DNA of 64,000 bases, taken from assembly GCF_000789255.1 (NCBI RefSeq), contig NZ_CP009552.1:62001-126000 (forward strand), in the 5' to 3' direction. Shown one piece after another: positions 24,529 to 34,013 of this stretch. The translations under genes were made by a program, and so were the position numbers. The stretch comes from Geoglobus acetivorans (GTDB lineage Archaea > Halobacteriota > Archaeoglobi > Archaeoglobales > Archaeoglobaceae). Position 1 is the first letter of the stretch; every line of letters begins with the position of its first letter. A model generated the notes under the pieces. It was given only the letters and a program-made list of their open reading frames with translations, searched no databases and had not been told where the DNA came from.

Positions 24529-25778
24529 TTCACAATCACTTCTGCCGTTTTTTCCACGTCTTCCGGTTCATGAGCCACGCTCATAAAGCACGTCTCGTAC
24601 TGGGATGGAGGGAAGAACACTCCGTTTTCAAGCAGTTTCCAGTAGAACTCCATGAACTTTTCGTTGTCCAGTTTCAGAGCTGATGAATAGTCTCGGGGTT
24701 TTTCTCCGAAGTAAATGCAGAACATTGATTCAATTGAGCCAATGCTTACATTGAGTTTCGCATCATGAATCTCATCTTTCAGCGCTTTCACCAGATTTTC
24801 GGTCTTTTTCCTGAGCTCATCATACGGTTTTTCCTCCTCAAGGATTCTTGCTGTGGTGTATCCTGCCGTGAGGCTTATCGGATTTCCGCTGAATGTTCCA
24901 GCCTGGTAAACTGGCCCGGAAGGACTGAATTTCTCCAGTATCTCTTTTCTTCCTCCGACGATACCTATCGGGAACCCTCCACCGGCAATTTTTCCGAGAG
25001 TGGTTATGTCCGGCTCAACGCCAAAATACTCCTGGGCACCGCCGAGCGAAAGCCTGAATCCTGTTATGACCTCATCAAAGATGAGCAGAACGTCGTTCTC
25101 CATGGTGATTTTCCTGATTTCCCTCAGGTAACCGTCGTCTGGAATTATCAGTGAAGCGTTGCCCATCACCGGCTCGAGAATCAGGGCAGCGATATCTTCT
25201 CTGTTCTTCTCAATAACCTCCGAAAGAGCTTCAACATTATTGTAAGGGGCCTGAAGCGTATTTATCACAAACTCTTCAGGAACTCCCGCCGAGTTTGGTG
25301 TTCCGTGTGTTGTGGCTCCGCTGCCTGCCTTGACAAGCACGGAATCATGGGCACCATGGAAACTTCCTTCAATTTTTATGAACTTCTTTTTACCCGTGAA
25401 CCCTTTGGCAAGCCTGAGTGCCGCCATAGTCGCCTCGCTGCCGGTGTTTGTGAACCTGACCATGTCTATTGATGGGTAGATGTCGGTTATGAGTTTTGCA
25501 TATTCGATTTCCAGCTCTATGGGCGTCCCGTAAACCCAGCCATCTTCAAGCCTGTCTTTAACCGCGTTCTTAACTCTTTCATTTCCGTGGCCAAGAATTA
25601 ATGGCCCATACGCCATGCAGTAGTCTATGTATTCGTTTCCATCGACATCGTATATCTTTGAACCCTTCGCCTTTTTCGTGTAAAACGGGAACGGCTTTAC
25701 GGCTCTAACCGGACTTGAGACCCCTCCAGGCATCAGACTCCTGGCGGTTTCATAAAGCTCCTTTGATTTCCCCCACAT
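24510..25778 (-). CDS. hemL: Glutamate-1-semialdehyde 2,1-aminomutase
   Basis: This 422-residue PLP enzyme has PGGVSSPVRAVKPFPFYTKK at the N-terminus, VRFTNTGSEATMAALRLA, and the PLP lysine in TLGKIAGGGFPIG. It converts glutamate-1-semialdehyde to 5-aminolevulinate in the C5 route that begins with HemA, two genes upstream. It starts immediately after the hemB stop codon. Confidence 0.96.
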   Translation of the reverse strand: MWGKSKELYETARSLMPGGVSSPVRAVKPFPFYTKKAKGSKIYDVDGNEYIDYCMAYGPLILGHGNERVKNAVKDRLEDGWVYGTPIELEIEYAKLITDIYPSIDMVRFTNTGSEATMAALRLAKGFTGKKKFIKIEGSFHGAHDSVLVKAGSGATTHGTPNSAGVPEEFVINTLQAPYNNVEALSEVIEKNREDIAALILEPVMGNASLIIPDDGYLREIRKITMENDVLLIFDEVITGFRLSLGGAQEYFGVEPDITTLGKIAGGGFPIGIVGGRKEILEKFSPSGPVYQAGTFSGNPISLTAGYTTARILEEEKPYDELRKKTENLVKALKDEIHDAKLNVSIGSIESMFCIYFGEKPRDYSSALKLDNEKFMEFYWKLLENGVFFPPSQYETCFMSVAHEPEDVEKTAEVIVKCLRAL

Positions 25779-26744
25779 TCACAAAACCTCCGCAATTTCC
25801 TTTGCATGATAGGTGATTATCAGATCAGCACCCGCCCTTTTTATTGAAGTGAGTATTTCATAGGCTATGCTCATCTCATCGAGCCATCCCATTCTGCCAG
25901 CAGCCTTGACCATGCTGTATTCCCCGCTAACATTATAGGCTGCAACGGGAACCTTGAACTCCTCTTTGACCCTCCGTATGATATCCAGGTAGCTGAGTGC
26001 GGGCTTGACCATGACTATGTCAGCCCCCTCTCTCAAATCGAGTTCGACCTCTCTCAACGCCTCATTGCTGTTGTGGAAGTCCATCTGGTAGCTTTTCCTG
26101 TCTCCAAAGGCATATCCGCTTTCAGCAGCCTCTCTAAATGGTCCGTAGAATGATGATGCATATTTGGCAGAGTAGCTCATTATTGCGGTATTTTCAAATC
26201 CGCTCTCGTCAAGAGCACTCCTTATGGCTTTTATCATTCCGTCCATCATTCCGGAGGGAGCAACGATGTCTGCCCCGGCTCTGGCATGGCTCACAGCAAC
26301 TTTTCCAAGAACTGGCAGGGTTGGATCATTCAGAACTTCTTCATTCTGGACAATACCGCAATGCCCGTGAGTGGTGTACTCGCACAGGCAGACGTCTGTT
26401 ATCAGCACCGCATCATCAAAGTCCTGCCTGGCGTTTCTCAAAGCCTTCTGTATCACACCATCATCGTCGTATGCGGAACTTCCAATTTCGTCCTTGCTGG
26501 CAGGTATGCCAAAGAAGATAAATGCTCTTACACCCAGCTCCATTGCCTTTCCAATCTCGTCAGATATGCTGTGAAGGGGGATCCTGAAGTATCCGGGCAT
26601 TGAGGGAATTTCCTGCCTTGATGAAATGTTCTCATCAACAAAGATGGGCATTATCAGGTCTTCCTTAGACAGCTTCGTTTCCTGCATTAGGGGACGAATT
26701 CTGTTCTTTCTCAATCTTCTCATTCTTACCTTTGGAAATTCCAT
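25779..26744 (-). CDS. hemB: Delta-aminolevulinic acid dehydratase (porphobilinogen synthase)
   Basis: This 321-residue enzyme has the zinc-binding cysteines in [14 protein letters not shown] and the Schiff-base lysines in [13 protein letters not shown] and [13 protein letters not shown]. It condenses two 5-aminolevulinate molecules to porphobilinogen. The ATG at 26744 is preceded by GGAGGTG at a suitable distance, which decides it against a longer frame from 26798. This start lies 80 bp inside hemA, so the two coding regions overlap in different frames. Confidence 0.95.
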   Translation of the reverse strand: MEFPKVRMRRLRKNRIRPLMQETKLSKEDLIMPIFVDENISSRQEIPSMPGYFRIPLHSISDEIGKAMELGVRAFIFFGIPASKDEIGSSAYDDDGVIQKALRNARQDFDDAVLITDVCLCEYTTHGHCGIVQNEEVLNDPTLPVLGKVAVSHARAGADIVAPSGMMDGMIKAIRSALDESGFENTAIMSYSAKYASSFYGPFREAAESGYAFGDRKSYQMDFHNSNEALREVELDLREGADIVMVKPALSYLDIIRRVKEEFKVPVAAYNVSGEYSMVKAAGRMGWLDEMSIAYEILTSIKRAGADLIITYHAKEIAEVL

Positions 26745-27987
26745 CCTTAACACCTCCGAATAAAAACTCCACAGCATCCACCACTTCCGGTTTTCCATTA
26801 CGTGCGGCCTGTCTCAGTCTGACAGTTGGCTTCCTTAGGAATTTTTTAATGAGTGAGTTTGCAAAGCTTTCGAGCAGGGGCAGCACTTCTTCATCAACGC
26901 CATATTTTGCGTGAAGTTTGTTGTAAAGCTCTATAATCTCCTCGTTTTTTATGTAATCTGCGTGGGAATACATCATGCAGATGGCATTTCTTGCTTTTAA
27001 CTCCTTCAACCTTTCGATGAGGTCTTCAAGCTCCTCTTTTATTATTTTTTCAGCTTTTTCTGCTTCTTTCAATCTTCTCCTCAGATTCTCTCTGCTGATC
27101 TCCCGGAGGTCATCTATCGTGTGGAGGAGGACGCCTTCAACCTCTGCCACTTCCGGTTCCACGTCTCTTGGCAGGGCTATATCGACAAGAAGAACTGCCT
27201 CTTTTCTGATCTCCATGATTTTTTCCATCATGCTTTTTGTTATGACGTAGTGGGGGGCGGAGGTGGCTGAGATCACAAAGTCACATTCAGTGATGTATTT
27301 CTCGACCTTGTCAAACGGTACAGCAATTGCCTTTTCGCCAACCTCCTGAGCGAGAGCTCTGCCTCTCTGGAGAGTTCTGTTTGCTATGTATATTTTATCG
27401 AGATTCTTGTGTGCTATTGCCTTTGCAACGAGCTTACCCATCTCTCCAGCCCCAATAATCAACGCCTTTTTTCCAGCGAGGGTCCCCAGCCTTCTTTCGG
27501 CAAGCTCAACAGCCGCACTCCCGATGCTTACAGCGCCTTTGTTTATCTTTGTCCGGTTCCTGACTTTTTTGCCCACCTGAATTGCCTTGGAGAAAACCAG
27601 GTCAAGGACTTCACCGATGCTTCCGTATTCCTTTCCCATGCTGTAGAAATCTTTAACCTGTCCGAGAATCTGATCCTCTCCAACCATCATCGACTCGAGA
27701 CCCGACGCAACTCTCAGGATGTGTTCAAGGGTCTCTCCATTTTTGTGGATCTCGATGATCCTTTCAGGAACACCCATCGACCTGGCAAACTTTCTGAGGG
27801 TTTCTATGGTGCCGGACCCGTAAACGTAAACCTCGACTCTGTTGCAGGTGAGGAGGATGGCACATTCTCTTATGTTCGAGAAGGACATCACCCTGTCGAG
27901 TAGCGTTTTATAATCGCCATGCCAGGCTTTTTGAATCTGATCGATTGAAGCTTTTTTGTGAGATATCACAAGGTTGGCTATTTCCAT
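26665..27987 (-). CDS. hemA: Glutamyl-tRNA reductase
   Basis: This 440-residue protein has the catalytic Cys in [14 protein letters not shown], the [14 protein letters not shown] region, a NADP-binding [14 protein letters not shown], and a C-terminal dimerisation helix. It reduces glutamyl-tRNA to glutamate-1-semialdehyde and commits carbon to tetrapyrroles. It is the first gene of the operon. Its last 26 or so residues ([14 protein letters not shown] and following) are charged, look unstructured, and are encoded over the hemB start region. Confidence 0.95.
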   Translation of the reverse strand: MEIANLVISHKKASIDQIQKAWHGDYKTLLDRVMSFSNIRECAILLTCNRVEVYVYGSGTIETLRKFARSMGVPERIIEIHKNGETLEHILRVASGLESMMVGEDQILGQVKDFYSMGKEYGSIGEVLDLVFSKAIQVGKKVRNRTKINKGAVSIGSAAVELAERRLGTLAGKKALIIGAGEMGKLVAKAIAHKNLDKIYIANRTLQRGRALAQEVGEKAIAVPFDKVEKYITECDFVISATSAPHYVITKSMMEKIMEIRKEAVLLVDIALPRDVEPEVAEVEGVLLHTIDDLREISRENLRRRLKEAEKAEKIIKEELEDLIERLKELKARNAICMMYSHADYIKNEEIIELYNKLHAKYGVDEEVLPLLESFANSLIKKFLRKPTVRLRQAARNGKPEVVDAVEFLFGGVKDGISKGKNEKIEKEQNSSPNAGNEAV

Positions 27988-28107
27988 TTCATCACCTTGT
28001 TTTAATCCTGAGATAGGGAGTAATTTAAACTTTAGGTTTGCTGTAAAAGAATTTCCGGCAAATCGGCCTGTTGGAATTAGGATTATTAGAAAAGATAATT
28101 ATAAAAT

Positions 28108-28290
28108 TCAGGTCTTTGCACCAGCTATGCTCTTGGGGCTTCTTTTTATCTTTCTTCTCTTTTTGCCATCCGATGTGTACTTCTGGTTTGGACCTGGCTT
28201 TTTGTGGAGCTGATACTTTGTTGGCACAAGCCTGGTACCGCCCTTTCTGTTCTTTATCTTGATCCATTGAGTCGTTCCAGTCTTACCCAT
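28108..28290 (-). CDS. Small basic DUF5350-like protein
   Basis: This 60-residue, very basic protein (MGKTGTTQWIKIKNRKGGTR, then KKPGPNQKY and a lysine/arginine-rich tail) resembles the short conserved euryarchaeal family annotated as DUF5350. The net charge suggests nucleic-acid or ribosome binding, but its function is unknown. It lies 120 bp upstream of hemA on the same strand and is divergent from the HTH gene at 28385. Confidence 0.6.
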   Translation of the reverse strand: MGKTGTTQWIKIKNRKGGTRLVPTKYQLHKKPGPNQKYTSDGKKRRKIKRSPKSIAGAKT

Positions 28291-28384
28291 GATTGTGCCT
28301 GAAACAAGCAGACTTAAAAAACTTTTCTCTCATAATATTGGTGATGCAAAATAATAAATACCGCAAGAGCAGATTATATCAGAG

Positions 28385-28900
28385 ATGGTAAGAAGGGCAA
28401 AGCTTGTAAATGATGCGGTGGAGCTTGTTCCAGTTCTGCAGCTTTTCTCAACCGAGACCTACAGGAGAGTTTATGAAACTTTGCTGAGTGAGTGGAGGAC
28501 TCTGGAAGAGCTGAAACAGCTTTACGGGGAAGGTGTGGAGGAGGCGCTGAGAATCCTTAAAAACGCGGGCATGCTCGAGATCAAGTGGAGAATGCCTTCT
28601 GACCCTGCAGGAAAGCCGGAAAAGGAGTACCATGTCAGTTACACGCATCTGAGCATAAACGTTTACATCTCCCTCAAAGAACTCAACACGATACTGAATG
28701 CGATTTTTATGGCTGAGGATGAGGAAAGCGAGATAGTTGACAGAATACTTGAGCAGATTGGCAGGGGGAGAATTTCCGTTCAGCATATAAGCAGGGAAAC
28801 CGGACTTGATAACCTGTTTATCAGGGCACTGGCGAAGAAATCACTGAAGCTCAATTTGAAAGGTCAGCTTGTTGAGCCAGCAAAAAATGAAGAAGTCTGA
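28385..28900 (+). CDS. Winged-helix transcriptional regulator (ArsR-like)
   Basis: This 171-residue protein has an N-terminal winged helix (LVPVLQLFSTETYRRVYETL, then TLEELKQLYGEGVEEALRIL and a wing with KEYHVSYTH), a helical middle, and a second short helical region at about 120-160. It looks like a euryarchaeal regulator of the ArsR-like class with unknown ligand. AATAATAAATA centred near 28356 is about 27 nt before the ATG, so the transcript is probably leaderless. The DUF504 gene overlaps its end. Confidence 0.75.
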   Translation: MVRRAKLVNDAVELVPVLQLFSTETYRRVYETLLSEWRTLEELKQLYGEGVEEALRILKNAGMLEIKWRMPSDPAGKPEKEYHVSYTHLSINVYISLKELNTILNAIFMAEDEESEIVDRILEQIGRGRISVQHISRETGLDNLFIRALAKKSLKLNLKGQLVEPAKNEEV

Positions 28901-29168
28901 GATCAAGGTAATTCTGGACAAATTCAGATGGCATCCTGAATATGATCTGAGGAACGTGCTTATCAAATATATAGACAGGCCGAAGGGCTACTCTGTGATT
29001 TCGGGTGAGCAGATACGTGAGATTGGACATGCCTTCATCTATACCGAAAGCTCGACAATTCCTCATCACAGGGTTATTGAGATTTCGTACTGTGGAAAGA
29101 CGGTCTGGAAAAAGTTAATTAATTCCGGTGAATTAGCTGACAGAGATGACGGTGAGAAGCAGGCTTGA
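28887..29168 (+). CDS. DUF504 (UPF0248) protein
   Basis: This 93-residue protein contains the DUF504 pattern: KVILDKFRWHPEYDLRNVLI, IKYIDRP, and TIPHHRVIEISYCGKTVW. The family has been linked to RNA repair or processing because it is found fused to or near RNA ligase-like proteins in other archaea; no activity is certain. The ATG at 28887 (ATGAAGAAG) overlaps the end of the HTH gene by 14 bp, and its stop overlaps argH by 23 bp. Confidence 0.82.
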   Translation: MKKSEIKVILDKFRWHPEYDLRNVLIKYIDRPKGYSVISGEQIREIGHAFIYTESSTIPHHRVIEISYCGKTVWKKLINSGELADRDDGEKQA

Positions 29169-30600
29169 TAAAAAAATGGATGAGTACGCTCTCAAGCTGA
29201 CTACTTCTATGGATTTTGATGAAAACATCTTTTACTATGATATTCTCGTTGATTACGCCCATGTCATCATGCTTGAAAAAAGGGGTATAATCGACAGAGA
29301 TTCTGCGAGAAAAATTATCCTGGCTTTGAAAAAAATCGAATCAGATGGCTTTTCTTCTCTGTCAAAAGAATATGAGGATGTGCATGAGGCCATTGAGGCA
29401 AAGGTAATTGAGCTTGCAGGTGAAAACGGAAAAAAGATGCATACTGCGAGAAGCAGAAATGATGAGGTGGCCACATGCCTGAGGCTGTTTGCAAGAGATA
29501 AGCTTACAGAAATAATGGCCGAAATCCTTGAAATTAAATCTGTACTGCTTAAAAAATCTAAAAAGCATTTGAATGACGTGATGCCGGGTTTCACTCACCT
29601 GCAATACGCCCAGCCAACCAAATTATCGCACCACCTTCTGGCATATCACGACATGATTTCAAGGGATTTCGAAAGGTTCCTTGAGGCTTTCCGGAGAACG
29701 AATCTCTCCCCACTTGGCTCTGCAGCCTTTTCAGGAACGAGTTTTCCCGTTGACCGGTCTCTGACTTCAAAGCTTCTTGGCTTCGATGGAATTGTTGAAA
29801 ACTCAATGGATGCGGTAGCAACAAGGGACTTTCTTGTAGAGTGCATTTTTGCCTGCACGTCTTTGATGATCTCTTTCAGCAGGATCTGCGAGGAAATAAT
29901 CCTGTGGTCTTCTGAGTTCGGGTTTGTGAATCTTCCCGATGAATTTGCTTCATCATCAAGCATAATGCCCCAGAAAAAGAATCCGGATACTGCCGAAATA
30001 ATAAGGGCGAAGGCTGGAAAGATGATTGGCAACCTTACTGCTGCAATGACGATCTACAAGGCATTGCCCTTTGCATACAACAGAGATTTTCAGGAAATGA
30101 ATCGTCTGCTGTTTGAAGTGCTGGATGAAACCCTAATCTCTGCCAGAGTCATGGCTGGACTGCTGGAGAAAATTGAATTCAGGACAGATGTCTTGAGAGC
30201 AAAGTCGTCCAAAGGCTTCTCTCTGGCAACTGATATAGCGAATCTACTCGTTATGAAGGGCATACCTTTCAGAGATGCTCACAGGATTGTCGGGGAGCTT
30301 GCAAAGCTTGAGAAAGATGAGATTGGCGCTGAAGAGCTTGCAGATGTTTTTGAGAAATTCGGATTGAGCTTGGAAATCGCGCCAGAAGAGCTTGATATGT
30401 TCGGAAGGCCAGAAAATGCTGTCGAGATGAAGAGAAGTGAAGGTGGCACGAGTGAGGACAACATAACGGGCATGATTGCTAAAAGACTCGAAAAGCTGAA
30501 GAAAGACGAAACAGTACTGATGCAGATTAAATCCAGGATTGAAAATTCTCTGAATGGTCTGATGGAGGAGGTGGAAAGCTTTGAAAATGAAGAGAGTTAA
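29146..30600 (+). CDS. argH: Argininosuccinate lyase
   Basis: This 484-residue lyase of the fumarase/aspartase superfamily contains MHTARSRNDEVATCLRLF, GFTHLQYAQPTKLSHHLLAY, and the signature SSSIMPQKKNPDTAEIIRAK. It splits argininosuccinate into arginine and fumarate, the last step of arginine synthesis. It lies in a run of overlapping plus-strand genes from 28385 to 31810, of which only this one and gatD have clear functions. Confidence 0.95.
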   Translation: MTVRSRLDKKMDEYALKLTTSMDFDENIFYYDILVDYAHVIMLEKRGIIDRDSARKIILALKKIESDGFSSLSKEYEDVHEAIEAKVIELAGENGKKMHTARSRNDEVATCLRLFARDKLTEIMAEILEIKSVLLKKSKKHLNDVMPGFTHLQYAQPTKLSHHLLAYHDMISRDFERFLEAFRRTNLSPLGSAAFSGTSFPVDRSLTSKLLGFDGIVENSMDAVATRDFLVECIFACTSLMISFSRICEEIILWSSEFGFVNLPDEFASSSSIMPQKKNPDTAEIIRAKAGKMIGNLTAAMTIYKALPFAYNRDFQEMNRLLFEVLDETLISARVMAGLLEKIEFRTDVLRAKSSKGFSLATDIANLLVMKGIPFRDAHRIVGELAKLEKDEIGAEELADVFEKFGLSLEIAPEELDMFGRPENAVEMKRSEGGTSEDNITGMIAKRLEKLKKDETVLMQIKSRIENSLNGLMEEVESFENEES

Positions 30601-31810
30601 AATAAAGGCGAAAGGCAGGATATTTGAAGGAGTGGCGCTCCCATCGGATGACAACAAACTCGTGTTAAAGCTTGATAGCGGTTATAATGCTGGATTTTAC
30701 GATTACGAAATCCTTGAAGAGAAGGAAGTGGAAATGCATGAATTTGTGCCTGAAAGGTTTGAAAGCAGAGAAAATCTGGGTACGATAAAGGTAATCTCGA
30801 CAGGAGGCACGATTGCGAGCAAGGTGGATTACAAAACTGGCGCCGTTACAAGCCAGTTCTCTGCAGAGGAGATCGTTGCGGACATTCCAGAGCTACTCGA
30901 GATTGCAAATATCGATGCGGAACTGCTCTACAACATCCTGAGTGAAAACATGAAACCTGATTACTGGGTGAAGCTTGCAAGGCGTGTGCACGAGGCCGTG
31001 AGGGACGGATATGATGGTGTTGTTGTAACCCACGGGACTGATACGATGCACTATTCCGCATCAGCACTGGCGTTCATGCTAAGGACTCCTGTACCAGTGG
31101 TTTTCGTTGGTGCTCAGAGAAGCTCTGACAGACCGAGCAGTGATGCTGCGATGAACATGATTTGTTCTGCCCATGCTGCACTCAGTGATCTGGGTGAAGT
31201 CACCATCGTCATGCACGGGACAACTGCAGACGAGTTCTGCTACATTCACAGGGGTGTCAAGGCGAGAAAGAATCACACTTCAAGAAGAGATGCCTTCGAG
31301 AGCGTGAATTACTCCCCACTCGGAAAAGTGTTTCCTGATGGTAGGATCGACTGGATTGCAGAAAGATTCAGACGGAACGAGAGGGAGCTTGAGCTTTATG
31401 ATAAGTTCGAAGAAAAAGTCGCCCTGATAAAATACTATCCTGGACTTGGACCTGAGATACTGGAATTCTTCCACGACAGGGGTTACAGGGGTTTCGTAAT
31501 TGAGGGCACTGGATTGGGACATGTATCCACGGACTGGGTGGAGACGGTGAAAAGGGTTGCGGAGGACAGCGTGATTGTCATGACCTCTCAGTGTTTATGG
31601 GGCAGAGTGTGTGACCGGGTTTACGATACTGGCAGGTATCTGCTGAAGGCCGGAGTCATAGAGGGAGAGGACATGCTGCCCGAGACAGCCCTGATAAAGC
31701 TCATGTGGCTTCTCGGCAACTTTGACGTCGAGGATGCAAGAATGCTGGTAAGGGAAAACATCGTGGGGGAGATAAATCCGATGCTCGGATATGAAGACCT
31801 GACAATTTAA
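30581..31810 (+). CDS. gatD: Glutamyl-tRNA(Gln) amidotransferase subunit D
   Basis: This 409-residue protein has an N-terminal beta domain (to about residue 80) and an L-asparaginase-type domain with ISTGGTIASKVDY and VVTHGTDTMHYSA carrying the nucleophilic threonines. GatD releases ammonia from an amide donor for GatE, which converts Glu-tRNA(Gln) to Gln-tRNA(Gln) in archaea. A GAGGTGG motif at 30568-30574 best fits the TTG at 30581; ATG 30587 is an alternative. gatE is not in this window. Confidence 0.93.
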   Translation: MKMKRVKIKAKGRIFEGVALPSDDNKLVLKLDSGYNAGFYDYEILEEKEVEMHEFVPERFESRENLGTIKVISTGGTIASKVDYKTGAVTSQFSAEEIVADIPELLEIANIDAELLYNILSENMKPDYWVKLARRVHEAVRDGYDGVVVTHGTDTMHYSASALAFMLRTPVPVVFVGAQRSSDRPSSDAAMNMICSAHAALSDLGEVTIVMHGTTADEFCYIHRGVKARKNHTSRRDAFESVNYSPLGKVFPDGRIDWIAERFRRNERELELYDKFEEKVALIKYYPGLGPEILEFFHDRGYRGFVIEGTGLGHVSTDWVETVKRVAEDSVIVMTSQCLWGRVCDRVYDTGRYLLKAGVIEGEDMLPETALIKLMWLLGNFDVEDARMLVRENIVGEINPMLGYEDLTI

Positions 31811-31861
31811 CTTTGTGAGTGGGATAAAGAATTTATATATCCATCCCTGCAATATTTAGCC

Positions 31862-32857
31862 ATGGACAGGTTGACAGTGGCAGTAGGAACGTTCATCGTC
31901 ATCTTGCTTGCGGCAGCCGCTTCAATTGTGCACTTCTTCGGGATTAAGTTGCTGATTCAGATAGTTTTTGGGCTGGGCTATCTCGGACTTCTGGCAGTTT
32001 TTGGATTGATGACTGCGCTAACGTTTTATGCAAGGTCTTTTAAATACGGTCTCGTAACGCTTTTGGGGACGCTTCTTTCTGCTTATGGACTTTATTCCGT
32101 GTATTTGTGGCACGTGAATGAATTCCTCACTGTTCTTGCGGTTTTTGTAATTGCCTTTGCTGTGTTTGTCTGGTACATTTCTGAGCCTGACCTGAGTCTG
32201 GCAGAGAGGTTCTCAAGTCCAGAGTCCCTGATGAAAAAGGGCAGATACAGGGCAGCTGGCCGAAAATTCGAAAAGAAAGGAGATTATGTCAGGGCGGCAG
32301 AGGCATATATCAAGGCAGAGATGCTCGAAAGTGCGGCCTGGGCATACGAGAAGGCTGAAAAATATACTGAGGCGGCAGATGTTTATGCAATGCTTGCGGA
32401 GAGAGAGAAGGATGTGTATTACTGGAAAGAGGCTCATGAACTCTACAAAAAAGCAGGCGATCTGACAAAAGCGGCTGAATGCCTTGAGAGGTATGCGGAA
32501 GATGAACCATGGTTCTGGGAGGATGTCGCTGAACTGTACCGCAATACTGGTAATGAGGAAAAATACTTGGAAGCTCTGAAAAAGGCTCTCGAATATTACA
32601 AGAAGGAAGCTGAGGAAGAAGGAGTTTTCTGGGAGGATGTTGCCAAGCTTTATGAGGCTCTCGGAGAGGAAGAACTTGCTAAGGGAGCATGGACGAAGTT
32701 TGCTAAATACTGCGAACAGGAGGCTGAAAATGACCCGATGTGGTTCAAACACGTGGCTGAAGCATATGAGAAACTCGGGTTGATTGATAAAGCAGAAGAA
32801 GCCAGGAAAAAGTACGAGGAATACAGAAAGAGCATCTCAAAAACTGCTGGAGATTGA
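31862..32857 (+). CDS. Membrane-anchored TPR-like repeat protein
   Basis: This 331-residue protein has four or five N-terminal membrane helices (to about residue 108) and a helical repeat domain. Repeats such as AAEAYIKAEMLESAAWAYEK, then AADVYAMLAE, HELYKKAGDLTKAAECLERY and two unusual WFWEDVAELYRNTG / VFWEDVAKLYEALG units resemble tetratricopeptide repeats with a Trp-rich variant. It probably scaffolds protein partners at the inner face of the membrane. A strong TATA element (AATTTATATA, 31830-31839) lies about 26 nt before the ATG, suggesting a leaderless transcript. I do not know its partners. Confidence 0.75.
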   Translation: MDRLTVAVGTFIVILLAAAASIVHFFGIKLLIQIVFGLGYLGLLAVFGLMTALTFYARSFKYGLVTLLGTLLSAYGLYSVYLWHVNEFLTVLAVFVIAFAVFVWYISEPDLSLAERFSSPESLMKKGRYRAAGRKFEKKGDYVRAAEAYIKAEMLESAAWAYEKAEKYTEAADVYAMLAEREKDVYYWKEAHELYKKAGDLTKAAECLERYAEDEPWFWEDVAELYRNTGNEEKYLEALKKALEYYKKEAEEEGVFWEDVAKLYEALGEEELAKGAWTKFAKYCEQEAENDPMWFKHVAEAYEKLGLIDKAEEARKKYEEYRKSISKTAGD

Positions 32858-32951
32858 TAAGCCACTATTATTTTTCATTCAGGAATTAATTATAGAAAAC
32901 TTTATATACTTTTCTACAGAGCGTTATGAAATTGGAAGGTAGGTGTTTGAA

Positions 32952-33149
32952 ATGGAATTTGAAAGGAAGCCACCTGTAAAGGTGGGAGATGTAAGGAAAG
33001 TTAGGATTGAGAACATTGGAAGCGGTGGAGATGGAATTGCGAGAATCGAGGGCTATGTCGTGTTTGTGCCCGGTGTGGATGTGGACGAAGAAGTTACAGT
33101 CAGAATAACGAAGGTTTTGAGAAAATATGGATTTGCAGAAGTAGTTTAA
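32952..33149 (+). CDS. TRAM-domain RNA-binding protein
   Basis: This 65-residue protein is a stand-alone TRAM domain: VRKVRIENIGSGGDGIARIE and VFVPGVDVDEEVTVRITKVL. Such small euryarchaeal proteins bind RNA and have been described as RNA chaperones. ATG 32952 is preceded by AGGTG at 32941-32945 and a TATA element (TTTATATAC, 32901-32909), so it has a leader with a ribosome-binding site, unlike many neighbours. Its stop lies tail to tail with the probable end of the minus-strand HTH gene. Confidence 0.9.
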   Translation: MEFERKPPVKVGDVRKVRIENIGSGGDGIARIEGYVVFVPGVDVDEEVTVRITKVLRKYGFAEVV

Positions 33150-33188
33150 ATAATCTTGGACAGTTCTTCAATTTCATCAATGCATTTT

Positions 33189-33446
33189 CTAATTTCTTGA
33201 ATGTCTTTTTTTCATTTTTTCGATCTTTTCGTAAGCGTCGTCCGGAATTACGGCACCGTGCTGGGACGGCTCGATAACTCCGGCCTGCTCAAGTACTCTC
33301 AGCGAATACCTGACCTTGTGTTTTGGCATGTTGAGGATTTCGGATAGTTTGAATATCCCTATTGGCTGATTTTCCTTTACTGCCTTGAGGACCAGGAAAT
33401 GCCTCAGTGCTATTTCGGCCTCATACTTAAGCTTCCTCAAACTCAT
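33189..33446 (-). CDS. Winged-helix transcriptional regulator (probably frameshifted near its end)
   Basis: This 85-residue protein is a winged helix-turn-helix regulator: ALRHFLVLKAVKENQPIGIF, then KLSEILNMPKHKVRYSLRVL and EQAGVIEPSQHG. The frame ends MKKRHSRN just after a run of seven T/A pairs at 33206-33212. Removing one base gives KKDIQEIRKCIDEIEELSKI and then I and stop at 33146, a coherent coiled helix, so the original protein was probably about 100 residues and ended against the TRAM gene. Whether the extra base is real cannot be decided here. Confidence 0.75.
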   Translation of the reverse strand: MSLRKLKYEAEIALRHFLVLKAVKENQPIGIFKLSEILNMPKHKVRYSLRVLEQAGVIEPSQHGAVIPDDAYEKIEKMKKRHSRN

Positions 33447-33482
33447 TTTTATCCCCAGTTTAAAAATCTATATAATAGTATA

Positions 33483-33941
33483 TTAATCTTCCTCCATGGG
33501 GAAATAGACTGTCTCTATGCCTGCCTCCTTCAGGAACTCCAGACCCCTGTTGTCTGCATAGTCCTTCCCGTACACGACCTTCTTTATCCCGGCATTAATT
33601 ATCATCTTGGCACACATTATGCATGGCTGGTGGGTTGTGTACAGCGTGGCATCCTTTATGCTCACACCATGGTATGCTGCCTGGATTATGGCATTCTGCT
33701 CGGCATGCACTGCTCTGCAAAGCTCATGTCTCTCGCCAGAGGGTATGTTGAGCTCTTTTCTCAGACATCCTATGTCAAAACAGTGGGGCAGGCCCATTGG
33801 AGCCCCGTTATATCCTGTGGAGAGGATTCGTTTGTCTCTCACAATAACTGCTCCAACGTTCTGTCTCAGACAGGTGGATCTGCTGGCCACAAATCTTGCA
33901 ATGCCCATAAAGTATTCATCAAGTGATGGTCTTCTGTGCAT
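33483..33941 (-). CDS. Deoxycytidylate deaminase-family protein
   Basis: This 152-residue zinc deaminase has [11 protein letters not shown] (zinc His and catalytic Glu) and [10 protein letters not shown] (two zinc cysteines), with [19 protein letters not shown] at the N-terminus, the pattern of ComEB/dCMP deaminases. It would convert dCMP to dUMP for thymidylate synthesis. It starts 73 bp from the divergent dtdA start. Confidence 0.9.
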   Translation of the reverse strand: MHRRPSLDEYFMGIARFVASRSTCLRQNVGAVIVRDKRILSTGYNGAPMGLPHCFDIGCLRKELNIPSGERHELCRAVHAEQNAIIQAAYHGVSIKDATLYTTHQPCIMCAKMIINAGIKKVVYGKDYADNRGLEFLKEAGIETVYFPMEED

Positions 33942-34013
33942 GCGAAAGCATATCCTTCTGAAAAATAAGTGTTTCTCCGATTATTTTTTGTGTCCCGACA
34001 TGAACCTGAGATC

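Noticed and set aside
27974-28213. Plus-strand open frame between hemA and the HTH gene
   Set aside because: It is the antisense of the small basic DUF5350-like gene and the hemA leader; its hydrophobic translation is the complement of lysine-rich codons.
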